Below, in pieces: positions 6,031-16,000 of a stretch of DNA of 30,789 bases (positions are counted from its first letter, which is position 1; each line of letters opens with the position of its first letter). The stretch is from a virus. Below the pieces are notes generated by a model, which made no database searches, was not told the origin of the DNA, and worked only from the letters and a program-made list of their open reading frames with translations. A program made the position numbers and the translations under genes. The stretch is taken from positions 1 to 30,789 of IMG/VR virus record IMGVR_UViG_3300035145_000326; one strand, 5' to 3'.

Positions 6031-9000
6031 TTAGCGTGCGCGGGCGGTTTTGAAGGGATTTTCAGCAAAGGCCATATATATGTATTCGTTACCAGTTTGG
6101 TTTGCCAAGCCACCGGCATATCGCAGCTTGAAGCCATTGCTTAAAAAGTCCACTACGTTGGATGTGCTTTCGGCTGAAGTGGAACTAGGATACAAGTATT
6201 TTTCTGCTGTGTTAAATGTATCTCTTGTTGAGTCAAGCATGATCCAATCGCCGGTTGTGTCGTACCGCTTCAAGATCAAAAATGCTGGACGGAAACCTGT
6301 ATGTACAAAGGGGCCATCTGTGCTTGAATTTCCGGCATATTCTCCAAACGCGCTATAGCCTTCGACAGGTGCAAAGCAGTAGGCGATGTAGGTAGTACTG
6401 TTTGTGTTGTAATTACTGTAAGTTTGAACTGTCAAGGTTGATGAACTGACACCAAAAGTATTAGCAACATTTACCTGTGCGCCTGTAGTGTCAAGCCAAA
6501 GGTAATTGTCATCACCCAAAGACTTATGGTACGTTAGCCAATTACCACTGGCGCTACGGCTTTTAAATAGGACAAATTCTGGCGTAGCATTTAATCCGTG
6601 GCCTATTGTTGTACCAGCCGTTCCATTTCCTGTATAACTAACAATCGAGAACCCAGCCGTTTGATCGGCGCGGACTACAGAATTGACTGATGGGACGTTG
6701 GGAGGGGTTCTATTGTCGTTGACAAGTAACTTGCCATTAACACTTACACCCGCAAACCAATGGTTGCCAGCACCATGGAAAGAAAATCTAGTAATCGATG
6801 TTTCGTTTAGGTTGAGCTTCACTGCTGCGATGTAAGCACCTCCACCAGGGACCTGACCAACCGCGTGAACAATAGTTTGTTGATATAAATTATATTGCGT
6901 GCCGTTTTGATTAAGCTTGACCCACCAGTCAGTGCTTCCAGAGTAATAGCAATAAACAATTACCTCGGTGACGCCACTGGCAAACTGAATCTCAGGAAAG
7001 ACAACCTCGCCGGTAAAACTAGACAAGTTGTTGTTATCTAGGTATCCATTAAAAGCGAGTGGTAGGTTAGTTAGACCAGCAGTAGCAGAAGACGGAACAG
7101 CATAAGCGTTATCACTCCAGCGTTCGTCTTGGTTGTAAACAGAACTATTCAGGCTGCCAGACAACACTGTTGCTCCAGCTGTGCTGTTCGTATTAACCTG
7201 CCCACCCATTCCGCTGTGAACTGAGCAGTAGTAATACAGGGTTGGCGCACTAGCAGCAACAACAATCGTTGTCTTTGCTCCTGCACTGCCAGGCGTTCCA
7301 GTTGTCGTTACACCTGTGGTGTATTCACTGCCGCTGCCATGCGTTCCATCAGACGTAGTGGAGAACCGCAGGGGGTGACCTGAGTTGCTGCTATCCGACT
7401 GGTCAAAGACGTAAGTGCTGCCCTCCTCAAGATCAAGCGTGACCGCACTGGTGCCATGATCATCAAAACGATATTTATTGCCACTATCGCTAACAACTTT
7501 GACGGTGTAGGTTTTGCTGCTGTTTGCTCCGGCGTCCCAAGTCCAGCCAACGTATGTGCCGCCACTTGCGTTAACACCCCCAAATGTTCCAAGAGTTACG
7601 CCATCGCTTGTGAAGGCTTTTACATTCTGCGAAGCAACCGTTTCAACATAAGTATCATTCGGATAAATAGTATTTGTAGCTCCACGAACTGTGTCTGTAA
7701 TGTTATGCCAGTCAGTACCATTATCGCGACGTTTTACCCATATCATGTCTGGGGAAAACTTAAATCCAGTCAGAGTGTTTTCAGCACCCGTTCCGGACCA
7801 AGTTTTAACATCAAAGTAATCCGAACCATCGGCAATCAGCGGGTCGTCAAGGTTCTGCGTGCAGAGTGACTTGAAGCCGGTTGGTGGCGTGTAGGCGAAG
7901 GGGCGTTGGCCGAAGTTGACACTCTGAGATGTAGTTTGAGACCCTCCCGACTGGTGCCCAACAAAAGGCATCAATCCATCACTTGTCGTAATACCGGAGT
8001 GTATCGGGTTAGTGCCTGCAGCGGGGTCTCCAGAAGACAACCATGTACCACTTTGATCTGTTGCCCAAAACTTACCAGTTGACGCATCAAAAGCAAAACC
8101 AAACGTTCCTGTTCGTGTAAGACCACTTTGTGAAATGGTAGTGAATGATCCGTTTGTGAAGGAGTAGTAATTATTATTATCTACAATAATCCCCCAAGAG
8201 GTAGAGTCGCCCCATACGCTGTTATTACCAGGAGACAGTGGCGTAGCAACTCCTGTGCTAGCGTTAGCACCGGTATTAGTTACAACAGTAACTTCAAAAT
8301 ACCAAAGCCCAGACGATGCTGCAATCGTAGCAAAAGAATTATTATAAAGTGATGAACCACTTGCATCAACATCTAAATTACCATTTGAGAGTGTTAATGA
8401 AGACCCTGCATTTAACGGATTCAACGTCGCGTAGTTACCACCGTTGTTACCGCTATCGGCTTCGTAGTTGGTTGGGGAGTCGAGAAGAGAATCACATCCA
8501 CTATTAACTGGATCTCCTAAACTGTTGTCAATTAAATAAGTGACGTTTGACGGAGCATTGTACGAATCTGGCGGACTTGTTGCAATAACAACGGAATACC
8601 AGCGTGGATACTGACCTGAATATGCAACAGTGTCTCTGTACCTAAAAGCAGAAAAAATACGATCACCATTTGCTTCTGCCGTAGGCAATGCAGAAGTTAC
8701 GTCAGTCCAATAATTAGTGGTAGCACTCATATTGGATGAACTTACCGCAACCTCTGTCCCATCAGTGCCGTTGGCATCAGTAAATCGGAAGAATCGATTA
8801 TTGTTATTGGTAGTCTTGTAATAAATGGCAAAGTAAAGGTTGTAGCCTGAAGGAACAGTAATGTTTGACCCTGGAGTCCACGTAATTGTGTCGGCGTTAC
8901 CAGCACCAGAACTAGACCATGTAGTTCCTAGAAAATCAGTATTTGCATCAAAAGCATTAACAACATTGCTTAATGTATAGCCACCTGCGCTAGTGACTGT

Positions 9001-9780
9001 CCCCAGAGCATCGATTTTCTGGAAAGGGGTGTACTCAGTGTGGTCAAGATTATTAACTGTCCAGTTATTCGAGCCAGCCGCATCGTATCCAAGCGCAGCG
9101 TTGCTGCTGTTGTCGGAGAAGTCGAGGTGGAAGCCGTTAGTACCGTATGATCCAGAGTATTTAATCGGACTCCAAACACCAGTGTCTTCGTCAAATTCAC
9201 CGAATGATGTGGGGTCTAAACTTTGACCATCAACATGGTGAATGTCAGCATAGTACAAATTGCTATATGTGCTACCACGCCAATTACCAATTTGATGATT
9301 AACATTATTATTGACAGCAAGGTTGGCGTTTTGGGTTGGGTAGCTTGTGGCTGTATTTACAAGCTGCTCGCCATTCCAATACAAACGAATTCTGTCTGCC
9401 TGAGCAGCAAGTGTTGTATCGACGCGAATAACTAGGTGCCCCCAGGCACTTGGATCTCGTAATTTAGCTGCTGATATAAAGTAGTAAGTGCTGTAATCAG
9501 TAATGTGGAGATCTCCACCGGTGTACCATACTTCAAAAGTATCTGAAATAGTACCGCCGCTACCAGGATATGGACACTCAAAAATTCCTGAGTTTCCAGT
9601 TACGTCTGCAAATTTTATCCAAGCCGAAAAAGTCCATTGTTGCCTATTACCAGCACTAGAAAAATTTTTACTGAGATATGCCGAATCTGCTGAGTTAAAC
9701 CTTAAGCTGCGTTCAATCGTGTAACCAGCAGCGCCGCCAGAACCGGCGGCACCTGCTAAAACATTATTATATACTACCAT
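6031..9780 (-). CDS. Giant multidomain adhesin / tail fibre with lectin-like, SPRY-like and cupredoxin-like domains
   Basis: At 1249 aa this is the second largest protein in the window. Residues about 15-250 look like a LamG/concanavalin-type jelly roll (WTFSAWIKFAD, LRDPSAWGHLVIRVD, RIRLYWNGEQL, YYADIHHVDGQSLDPTSFGEF). Residues about 480-590 resemble a SPRY fold (SSGLWYFEVTVV, GTFGFAFDASTGKFWA). Residues 655-745 have a GFKFSPDMIWVKRRDNGTDW unit, which returns in variant form near the C-terminus (about 1040-1249, ending YIYMAFAENPFKTARAR). Residues about 752-862 look like a cupredoxin, with H802, C852, H855 and M858. Such proteins bind host surface glycans; this one lies after the gp17-like fibre and before a chaperone-like gene, so I infer a receptor-binding appendage. 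Whether it is in the virion needs proteomics. Confidence 0.88.
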   Translation of the reverse strand: MVVYNNVLAGAAGSGGAAGYTIERSLRFNSADSAYLSKNFSSAGNRQQWTFSAWIKFADVTGNSGIFECPYPGSGGTISDTFEVWYTGGDLHITDYSTYYFISAAKLRDPSAWGHLVIRVDTTLAAQADRIRLYWNGEQLVNTATSYPTQNANLAVNNNVNHQIGNWRGSTYSNLYYADIHHVDGQSLDPTSFGEFDEDTGVWSPIKYSGSYGTNGFHLDFSDNSSNAALGYDAAGSNNWTVNNLDHTEYTPFQKIDALGTVTSAGGYTLSNVVNAFDANTDFLGTTWSSSGAGNADTITWTPGSNITVPSGYNLYFAIYYKTTNNNNRFFRFTDANGTDGTEVAVSSSNMSATTNYWTDVTSALPTAEANGDRIFSAFRYRDTVAYSGQYPRWYSVVIATSPPDSYNAPSNVTYLIDNSLGDPVNSGCDSLLDSPTNYEADSGNNGGNYATLNPLNAGSSLTLSNGNLDVDASGSSLYNNSFATIAASSGLWYFEVTVVTNTGANASTGVATPLSPGNNSVWGDSTSWGIIVDNNNYYSFTNGSFTTISQSGLTRTGTFGFAFDASTGKFWATDQSGTWLSSGDPAAGTNPIHSGITTSDGLMPFVGHQSGGSQTTSQSVNFGQRPFAYTPPTGFKSLCTQNLDDPLIADGSDYFDVKTWSGTGAENTLTGFKFSPDMIWVKRRDNGTDWHNITDTVRGATNTIYPNDTYVETVASQNVKAFTSDGVTLGTFGGVNASGGTYVGWTWDAGANSSKTYTVKVVSDSGNKYRFDDHGTSAVTLDLEEGSTYVFDQSDSSNSGHPLRFSTTSDGTHGSGSEYTTGVTTTGTPGSAGAKTTIVVAASAPTLYYYCSVHSGMGGQVNTNSTAGATVLSGSLNSSVYNQDERWSDNAYAVPSSATAGLTNLPLAFNGYLDNNNLSSFTGEVVFPEIQFASGVTEVIVYCYYSGSTDWWVKLNQNGTQYNLYQQTIVHAVGQVPGGGAYIAAVKLNLNETSITRFSFHGAGNHWFAGVSVNGKLLVNDNRTPPNVPSVNSVVRADQTAGFSIVSYTGNGTAGTTIGHGLNATPEFVLFKSRSASGNWLTYHKSLGDDNYLWLDTTGAQVNVANTFGVSSSTLTVQTYSNYNTNSTTYIAYCFAPVEGYSAFGEYAGNSSTDGPFVHTGFRPAFLILKRYDTTGDWIMLDSTRDTFNTAEKYLYPSSTSAESTSNVVDFLSNGFKLRYAGGLANQTGNEYIYMAFAENPFKTARAR

Positions 9781-9782
9781 AA

Positions 9783-10415
9783 TCAGCTATAAGCAAGTGT
9801 GACAACAGCGTGGATTGAAGTACTGCTGCGAACGATGTAATCTACGCGATCAATACCTGCTGCGGTAGTTGTTAGTACCGGCGCGGTGCCGCCAGCAAAG
9901 TCCCAATAAGAACCCCACGCGGCTGTACGGCTACCAGTGCCATCTTGCACAAGGAAGATAGAACCTGATTGACCAGCAGTGCAGTTAGAGGGGTTAGCAA
10001 TAGTTAGGTTTTCACCAAGTGTCAACGTAAAGTTGTTAGAGTCATTGAAGTCAGGTGTCACAGTTGCACCAGAGGTAAGCGTAGTGATTTCACCGCGTTG
10101 TGCTGCAGTAAAGGTTTGAGCAGTGTCAGTCTTTGCAGTGTCAGCATCAAAAGCTTGGATAGTAGATCCAATGTCGGCAATGCTTGCACCCGCAGGAATA
10201 GTGACAGTGCCAGTAAAAGTAGGAGAAGCAATGTCAGCTTTAGCCGATACATCAGCTTGTGTAGAAACAAGGCTGCCGCCCTCTTTTACATACAGTTTGT
10301 CTTGGTCGGTTGCGTAGCAAATTTCACCCTCTTGAATATCAGAAACAGAGGAGTTAAGGTTAGTATAGGTACCGCGAGCAATGCGGATAGGTGTACGATT
10401 AGCTGGGGTTGGCAT
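9783..10415 (-). CDS. Fibre-associated structural protein with Mtd-like N-terminus (210 aa)
   Basis: The N-terminus PIRIARGTYTNLNSSVSDIQ, followed by EGEICYATDQDKLYVKEGG, is the repeat seen at the start of many trimeric phage fibres and of the Bordetella phage tropism protein Mtd (R-x-x-R-x-T...L-x-x-G-E-I-x-x-x-T-D...L-x-V-x-x-G). A PTFTGTVTIPAG segment typical of fibre shafts follows, then a beta-rich C-terminus with GSYWDFAGGTAPVL and VDYIVRSSTSIHAVVTL. It probably forms a short trimeric fibre or a connector between the gp17-like fibre and the large adhesin. The start overlaps the fibre stop as TAATG and only 2 nt separate it from the adhesin gene. I see no variable-repeat or reverse-transcriptase system here. 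Confidence 0.75.
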   Translation of the reverse strand: MPTPANRTPIRIARGTYTNLNSSVSDIQEGEICYATDQDKLYVKEGGSLVSTQADVSAKADIASPTFTGTVTIPAGASIADIGSTIQAFDADTAKTDTAQTFTAAQRGEITTLTSGATVTPDFNDSNNFTLTLGENLTIANPSNCTAGQSGSIFLVQDGTGSRTAAWGSYWDFAGGTAPVLTTTAAGIDRVDYIVRSSTSIHAVVTLAYS

Positions 10416-13093
10416 TAGAATGATCCTCCGTCGATAGTTGTAGAGTTAGATACAAGAGATGTTCCGCTGGCAAAGTTACCACCGTCAACAGTTAGCGCAC
10501 TGGTAAGTGCATCAACATACGCTTTAGTAGCAGCATGAAGGTTAGAAGTAGGTGCACCTGCAAGTGTAAGATCACCAGTCATTGTACCGCCAGCCAGGGC
10601 AAGTTTACCGGCAAGGTTGTTAGTAACAGTAGTTGAGAAGTTTGCATCATCTCCCAAAGCAGCAGCCAACTCGTTAAGAGTGTCAAGTGCAGCAGGGGCA
10701 GAGTTAACAACGTTAGCTACTTCAGTATCGACATAGTTCTTAGTTGCAGCGTCTTGTGCAGCAGTCGGATCACCAATGTTGGTAACCTTATTTGTCAGTC
10801 CGTCCAGATTTCCACCAAGTTGTGGTGTTTGGTCAGACAGCAGGTTAAAGGCAATGGAGCCTTCAGGAATTGTAACAAAACCAGCCTCTTGATCAACTTC
10901 AAAAAACGGGTCATCAGTTTGATTACCGCCAATCTTAAACTTACCATTATGGTCAGTTGTAGCAGTCCAGATTTTACCACCGTTGCTTTCGGTAATCTGT
11001 TTTGTTTCATCGGGCACACCGCCATTTTCAGGCAGGGCGTTGTAGTTAGTACCTGAACCAACGTACTCCATAGTGTGACCACTAGAAGCAATTTGAGATC
11101 TCAGGAAAAATGATACAGTATCATCATCCACAAGACCACCATTCAATCCCAGGTTATTGCTTCGATTAGAAGGGTCAGGACGGCTGATTTTAACAGTCCA
11201 TCCGTTACCGCCTTCGGTGTCAGTACGAGCTGTAGCTGACAAGATAGGGTAAGTAACATTGTTAACAGTAACAAGCATGTTACTAGCAGGGCGGTTTGTA
11301 TCACCAAACCATCCTGTACCAGTAGTAGGTTCGTTAATGTTAAAGGTGAGGTCACCGGAAGATGCAGTACCGTCAGTGTTAGACGTAAAGATTGCAGTAG
11401 TAGATTTACCGTCAGCAATTAATGCCCGCTCACCAAAGTCAGTTGTAGATGCAGCCAGGTTGGCTTGACCACCATTTAGACATTTGATGTGGTACTTATT
11501 AAAGAATGCATAGCTGCTAGTAGCCTGCACATAACCGTTGTTAGTAACAAGAATACCAGGGCCATTTAGACCAACGTGAGTATAGCTGTCGCAAACAATC
11601 GAGCGCAATGGGCTAGTAACTGCTGGTACAGAACCATCAATCAAAAGACCGCCACCAGTCGGTGCAGAGTCAGTATCACCTGCAGAACCACCAGCAGGGT
11701 TAATTACATTGATGTCACTGTTGTCAATCTCAGAATCAGAGAAATTAGTACAGTTCTGGATGTACGGAGATTTGGTAATCGTACAGTTAGGGTAGAACGC
11801 AACGTTCCAACCTTGAGAAGTAGGTAGTGCAGGATCAGCACCATTACCAGTACCTGTACCAGCTTTCATGCCAGTAAAGGTTAGGTTCTGCAAGAATGTA
11901 CCGCTGTTAACACGGAACATAACGCTAGTCTCTGTACCTACAGTAGGATGAATAATACAGCTACGAAGGGCAGTACCTACAATAGAAACGTTAGCACGGG
12001 TAATATCAATCGGACATACCTCTTGATACGTACCAGGTGCAACTACAACAACACTACCATCACCATAAGTGTTGTCAGAGTTGATTTGGTTTACAGCAGC
12101 TTTAATCGATGCTTTAGGACGGCTAATGCGGTGACCATCGTTGCTATCGCTACCTGATGTTGCGTCAACATAGACAACCTTAGGTTGGTTGGTAAACGTA
12201 CCACCAGACGTAATAGCTTGCCAGGCATTACCATCCCAAACAGACAACGTTTTATCGTCTGCAATATCTACCCAGACACGACCTTTACCAATACCAGTGG
12301 TACTAGGCTGATCGTTTTGGACAAAGTTTTCAAAGCGACGGATAGCTGCAACAGAGGTAAAGACACTATCATCAGAACCGCCACCAGAATAGGCAGCTTC
12401 CTGGTCAGCTAATTTAACTTTATCAGTATCTTTAATCTTATCAAGATCAACACTGTTGTCAGCGATGCCTAGCGTAATAGTACCGTCACCATCATCAGTA
12501 ACAGTAATACCAGTACCATCAGTGCCAATATCACCAGTAATAGCAGCGTCAATTTTACTATCAACTCGATCGTCAATAGCTTCTGCAGAGGCAAGTTTAG
12601 TGTCATCACTGACCCAGGTGTCACCATCATACAGCGTTTGATCGAATCTATTCCAATAGTAATTCTCTAAGTAAGTGTAAAGTTCATCAGGAACGTCTTG
12701 ACAATTAGCTTCCTGAATAGCATATCTAACTTGCTCAAAGTTCTTATTAAGGTCATCTGACCGGATAGCTGAGCCAGGGTTAAACAAGGCACGGATGTCG
12801 TCAACCTTAGTGATCCGTCGGATCTTAACGTTGTCAACAGCAGTCTCTCCTGGAACAGTGGGGGTGGCTGGAGACGGTGGCGCACTACCAGTAAACTCTA
12901 CAATAGTAGGGTTAGCATCAGTAATGCGCCAGGGGTAGGTGGCATCTGTCGTAAGTTTTTCGTCGTATTCTTTTGTAACCGCGTTCCAAAAATAAACGTG
13001 GATTTCAGATTTAAAAATGTACGGGAAGTCAAAAGAGAATTGTGTCTTTGTCCCGTTTCCAGCTTGAATTGTTTGTACGTCAGTGCACGCCAT
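10415..13093 (-). CDS. Tail fibre protein, T7 gp17-like N-terminus with beta-helix body
   Basis: The first 150 residues match the T7 gp17 N-terminal attachment domain in pattern (YTG-type start replaced by GNGTKTQFSFDFPYIF, then VKIRRIT, LFNPGSAIRSDDLNKNFEQ and VRYAIQEA), which docks the fibre to the tail. A WVSDDTKLASAEAIDDRVDS linker follows. From about residue 300 there is a right-handed beta-helix region of the pectate-lyase type (VYVDATSGSDSNDGH, VVVVAPGTYQEVCPIDI, then repeated short strands with Asn and Gly) to about residue 700. The end (about 750-892) has shaft repeats such as NLDGLTNKVTNIGDPTAAQD and AATKAYVD. At 892 aa it is longer than T7 gp17 (553 aa) because of the helix. It is probably the main receptor-binding fibre or the base that carries the next two proteins. 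Confidence 0.9.
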   Translation of the reverse strand: MACTDVQTIQAGNGTKTQFSFDFPYIFKSEIHVYFWNAVTKEYDEKLTTDATYPWRITDANPTIVEFTGSAPPSPATPTVPGETAVDNVKIRRITKVDDIRALFNPGSAIRSDDLNKNFEQVRYAIQEANCQDVPDELYTYLENYYWNRFDQTLYDGDTWVSDDTKLASAEAIDDRVDSKIDAAITGDIGTDGTGITVTDDGDGTITLGIADNSVDLDKIKDTDKVKLADQEAAYSGGGSDDSVFTSVAAIRRFENFVQNDQPSTTGIGKGRVWVDIADDKTLSVWDGNAWQAITSGGTFTNQPKVVYVDATSGSDSNDGHRISRPKASIKAAVNQINSDNTYGDGSVVVVAPGTYQEVCPIDITRANVSIVGTALRSCIIHPTVGTETSVMFRVNSGTFLQNLTFTGMKAGTGTGNGADPALPTSQGWNVAFYPNCTITKSPYIQNCTNFSDSEIDNSDINVINPAGGSAGDTDSAPTGGGLLIDGSVPAVTSPLRSIVCDSYTHVGLNGPGILVTNNGYVQATSSYAFFNKYHIKCLNGGQANLAASTTDFGERALIADGKSTTAIFTSNTDGTASSGDLTFNINEPTTGTGWFGDTNRPASNMLVTVNNVTYPILSATARTDTEGGNGWTVKISRPDPSNRSNNLGLNGGLVDDDTVSFFLRSQIASSGHTMEYVGSGTNYNALPENGGVPDETKQITESNGGKIWTATTDHNGKFKIGGNQTDDPFFEVDQEAGFVTIPEGSIAFNLLSDQTPQLGGNLDGLTNKVTNIGDPTAAQDAATKNYVDTEVANVVNSAPAALDTLNELAAALGDDANFSTTVTNNLAGKLALAGGTMTGDLTLAGAPTSNLHAATKAYVDALTSALTVDGGNFASGTSLVSNSTTIDGGSF

Positions 13094-13098
13094 TTTGT

Positions 13099-16000
13099 TT
13101 AATAACGATTAGTTGGGATAGGGCTAAGACCTTGTTCAGCCCGTTGATCGTTGATCTTCTTAATCATAATGCGTTGTTCGATGGCATTACGCATTTCCGG
13201 TTCAAGGTTTGCAAACGCAAGGTTTTCAGCTTCTTTTTGTGCTGTACGTAGCATCATATGGATTTGATCATACTTGCCAATCGGTACATCTTTAGAGCCA
13301 ACAAATTTACGACGCATTACTTTTAACTCCTGAATAGTATTGCGGGCGTCAGCTGTCTTAGAAATACGAGCAATTTCCCTAGCAAAGTATTGCATACGAC
13401 CCATTTCAGCGTTCAATGCATTACGTTCAGCAGCACTAAGTTCAACCCCTTCACGGTTTCTAAATGCAGAAGATACATCATACTCAATGTCATACAGGAA
13501 CTTCTCCTCCTTCGTCATAGCTGGATGGATTTTGACAGGAGAACCAGCGTTCCAAATACGTTGCAGCAAACTGTATTTGTTAGGAGCTTCGCCACTAACA
13601 GGACTAATAACAGTAGGCAATCTATTTGTTTGATCAACCAATCCAATCATTTGGTTACGATTAGCCAGTTGTTCAACGATATTATTGTTAAAATCTTTCA
13701 AGCCACCGTCAAGGATTCGACCAAAGCTATTACGAGCACCAGCCAAAGGACCAAGTGCGTTAACTTGACCGGCAACAAAACGGTTGGCAGCATATTCATT
13801 GCCACTCATAACTTCAACCAACGGACGCAATGCTGAAATACCAGCAGGATCCGTCAATGCAGCAGCAAGGATAAAGCTTAGTTTTTGGAATGCATTTTCA
13901 GTAGCTGCTTCACCAAGCATGTCAAAGTTGTCTGCTACGTTAGCTACAGCAGCAACCCAATTACTCAAACCAGGTCCAAGAACTTCGTTGTATTCAATAC
14001 GAACACCACCAGGACCGATAACAGAACGTGGTTTAAAGTTGCTATTCTTACGACGTGCTGCGTCCAGCTGACGGTCAACAGAACCATCACCGGTAACACT
14101 AAACAAACCATCGCCAAACAGCTTGTCCTTAAGAACAGTACCGATCACCATAGAAGTAAGGAAAGTACCTACTGCCTTGCGTCCGAGTGTACGGTTCTTA
14201 AGATCAATCAAAGTGTTAAGCTTTGCCACTTCGTCCATTTGCTCTACCTTATGACCACGTGTCTTCAGGATACGTTCCATGGTCTCAGGGTTTTCCATAA
14301 ATGTTTGAACTGACGTATAAGCCAGGTCATTAACATCCTGTTGGAAAGACCGCAAAGGAGCAGGGAGGTAGTCGTCAGCAACACGGACAACGTTCATCAT
14401 CGTCGTAGGGAATGTGAGGAACGGTGTTAAACCAGGTATAGTGCGGATAAGTTCACCAACACTCTTACTAAGCTCAGTGTCAAGGTTAAGTGCAATATCA
14501 GCATTGCTGTACTTAACAGCCTTATCTTTGATTAGACCGTCAGCACCAAACATGCTGTTGTACTCAGCAGTAGCTAGCTCTTTGACCCGAGCAGGTGTGA
14601 CTGCTTCGCCAAGCGCTTCAAGCTCATCCATTGCACGGAAACGTGCCTGAGCATTAGCAAGGGTAGCACCAGTCCAGGCATCAAAGCCTGTAAATAGGTT
14701 AGGAACCAGTCGGAACACAGGGTCAGCAGCCATAGCTTGCATCTCCTCGTATTGCTTGACTAAGAATTTAAACCCACTTCTACCACGTGCAGCCTCTTGT
14801 TCAGCAATAAACCTGTATTGCTCTAGCTTTTCTTCCTGTTTAATTACAAGGTCAAGACGAGACTGTCCTTTAACAGCATTGGGGTTTTGAGATGCTTTTG
14901 CAAACATCCTACCTGCATAAGGCAGTGCTTTCTTCTGTGTATCCCAGATAGCACTGTAAGCCATCCAACCACGCTGCAAGGCTTTCATATCTTTGTGGAG
15001 CAGAGCACCGCCAAAGTATGTCACCGGTTCAGCTACCAAACCACTGAGGTTACCAAACAATGCTTTAGCTGCGGTTTCAGGTGCAGACAAGAGACTGTTG
15101 AAATAATTAGATCTTACAGCCTGTGCAATAATGTTAGGTGATTCAGGGTTAGTATCTACAAGAGGTCGGAAGTTAACAAAGCTGTTAAGAATATCCTCGT
15201 TCATCTTTGCAATGGTGTTAATTCGACCATCGCTAAGTTCATACAACTCAAGGAAAGAATCTAGGATGTCAGGACGGTTCTGCTGCAGGTATGTCCAGTT
15301 TTCAGTAAACTTTTCACTATCAGACTGGATCTGCCGTAGTGCAGTAGGATAACCATCTTTAATCTCCTGTGCAATCTGCTCAGGTGATTTAAATAGGTTC
15401 TTGGCTTTCTCACCAAGTCTAGCAAAACCTCTTTTTTTAACAGTAAAGTAACGAGTAGAACCTACCAGTTGTTGTAGGAAGTTGATCTTATCAAGGATCT
15501 GTTCCTGAGCCTGCTCAATAGCAATAGAACCACGGTTCAACCGCATACCTTCAGCAAGGTCAGCAACCTGACCAGCCATAGACGTTGCAGTATATGCCTG
15601 AGCACGGGCAATGTCCATGCCAGTAAATTGCTTGACTAGGCTGTTCACAGAACTAAGTGCATCAGCATAACCATCTTGGGTCAGTACCTCAACACCAGCC
15701 TCATTCTTATAGATCTGTGGGTCCAGCATCCGACGCATATCATCAATGCTAGTGCTAGGGTCAAACAGTTCTAGAACAAGGTTATCACCAGCTTCAACTA
15801 CTTCATCAGCAGATACAGCAAAATCATCAGCAACCATACCAACACGGTCAGCGTCTTTAAGTTGCTTAGTTAGACCAATAGTAATCTCTTCAACACCACC
15901 AGGGGTCTCTGCACCATATTTAAGCGCAGGACCACTAATGAAGTTACCGAGGCGACCATTGACTGTCCCTTTGTTGGTCTGGATACGTGCAGCATCAATA

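Noticed and set aside
9783-10415. Possible diversity-generating retroelement target because of the Mtd-like N-terminus
   Set aside because: There is no reverse transcriptase gene, no template/variable repeat pair and no adenine-biased C-terminal variable region in the window. The Mtd-like N-terminus is common in ordinary fibres.
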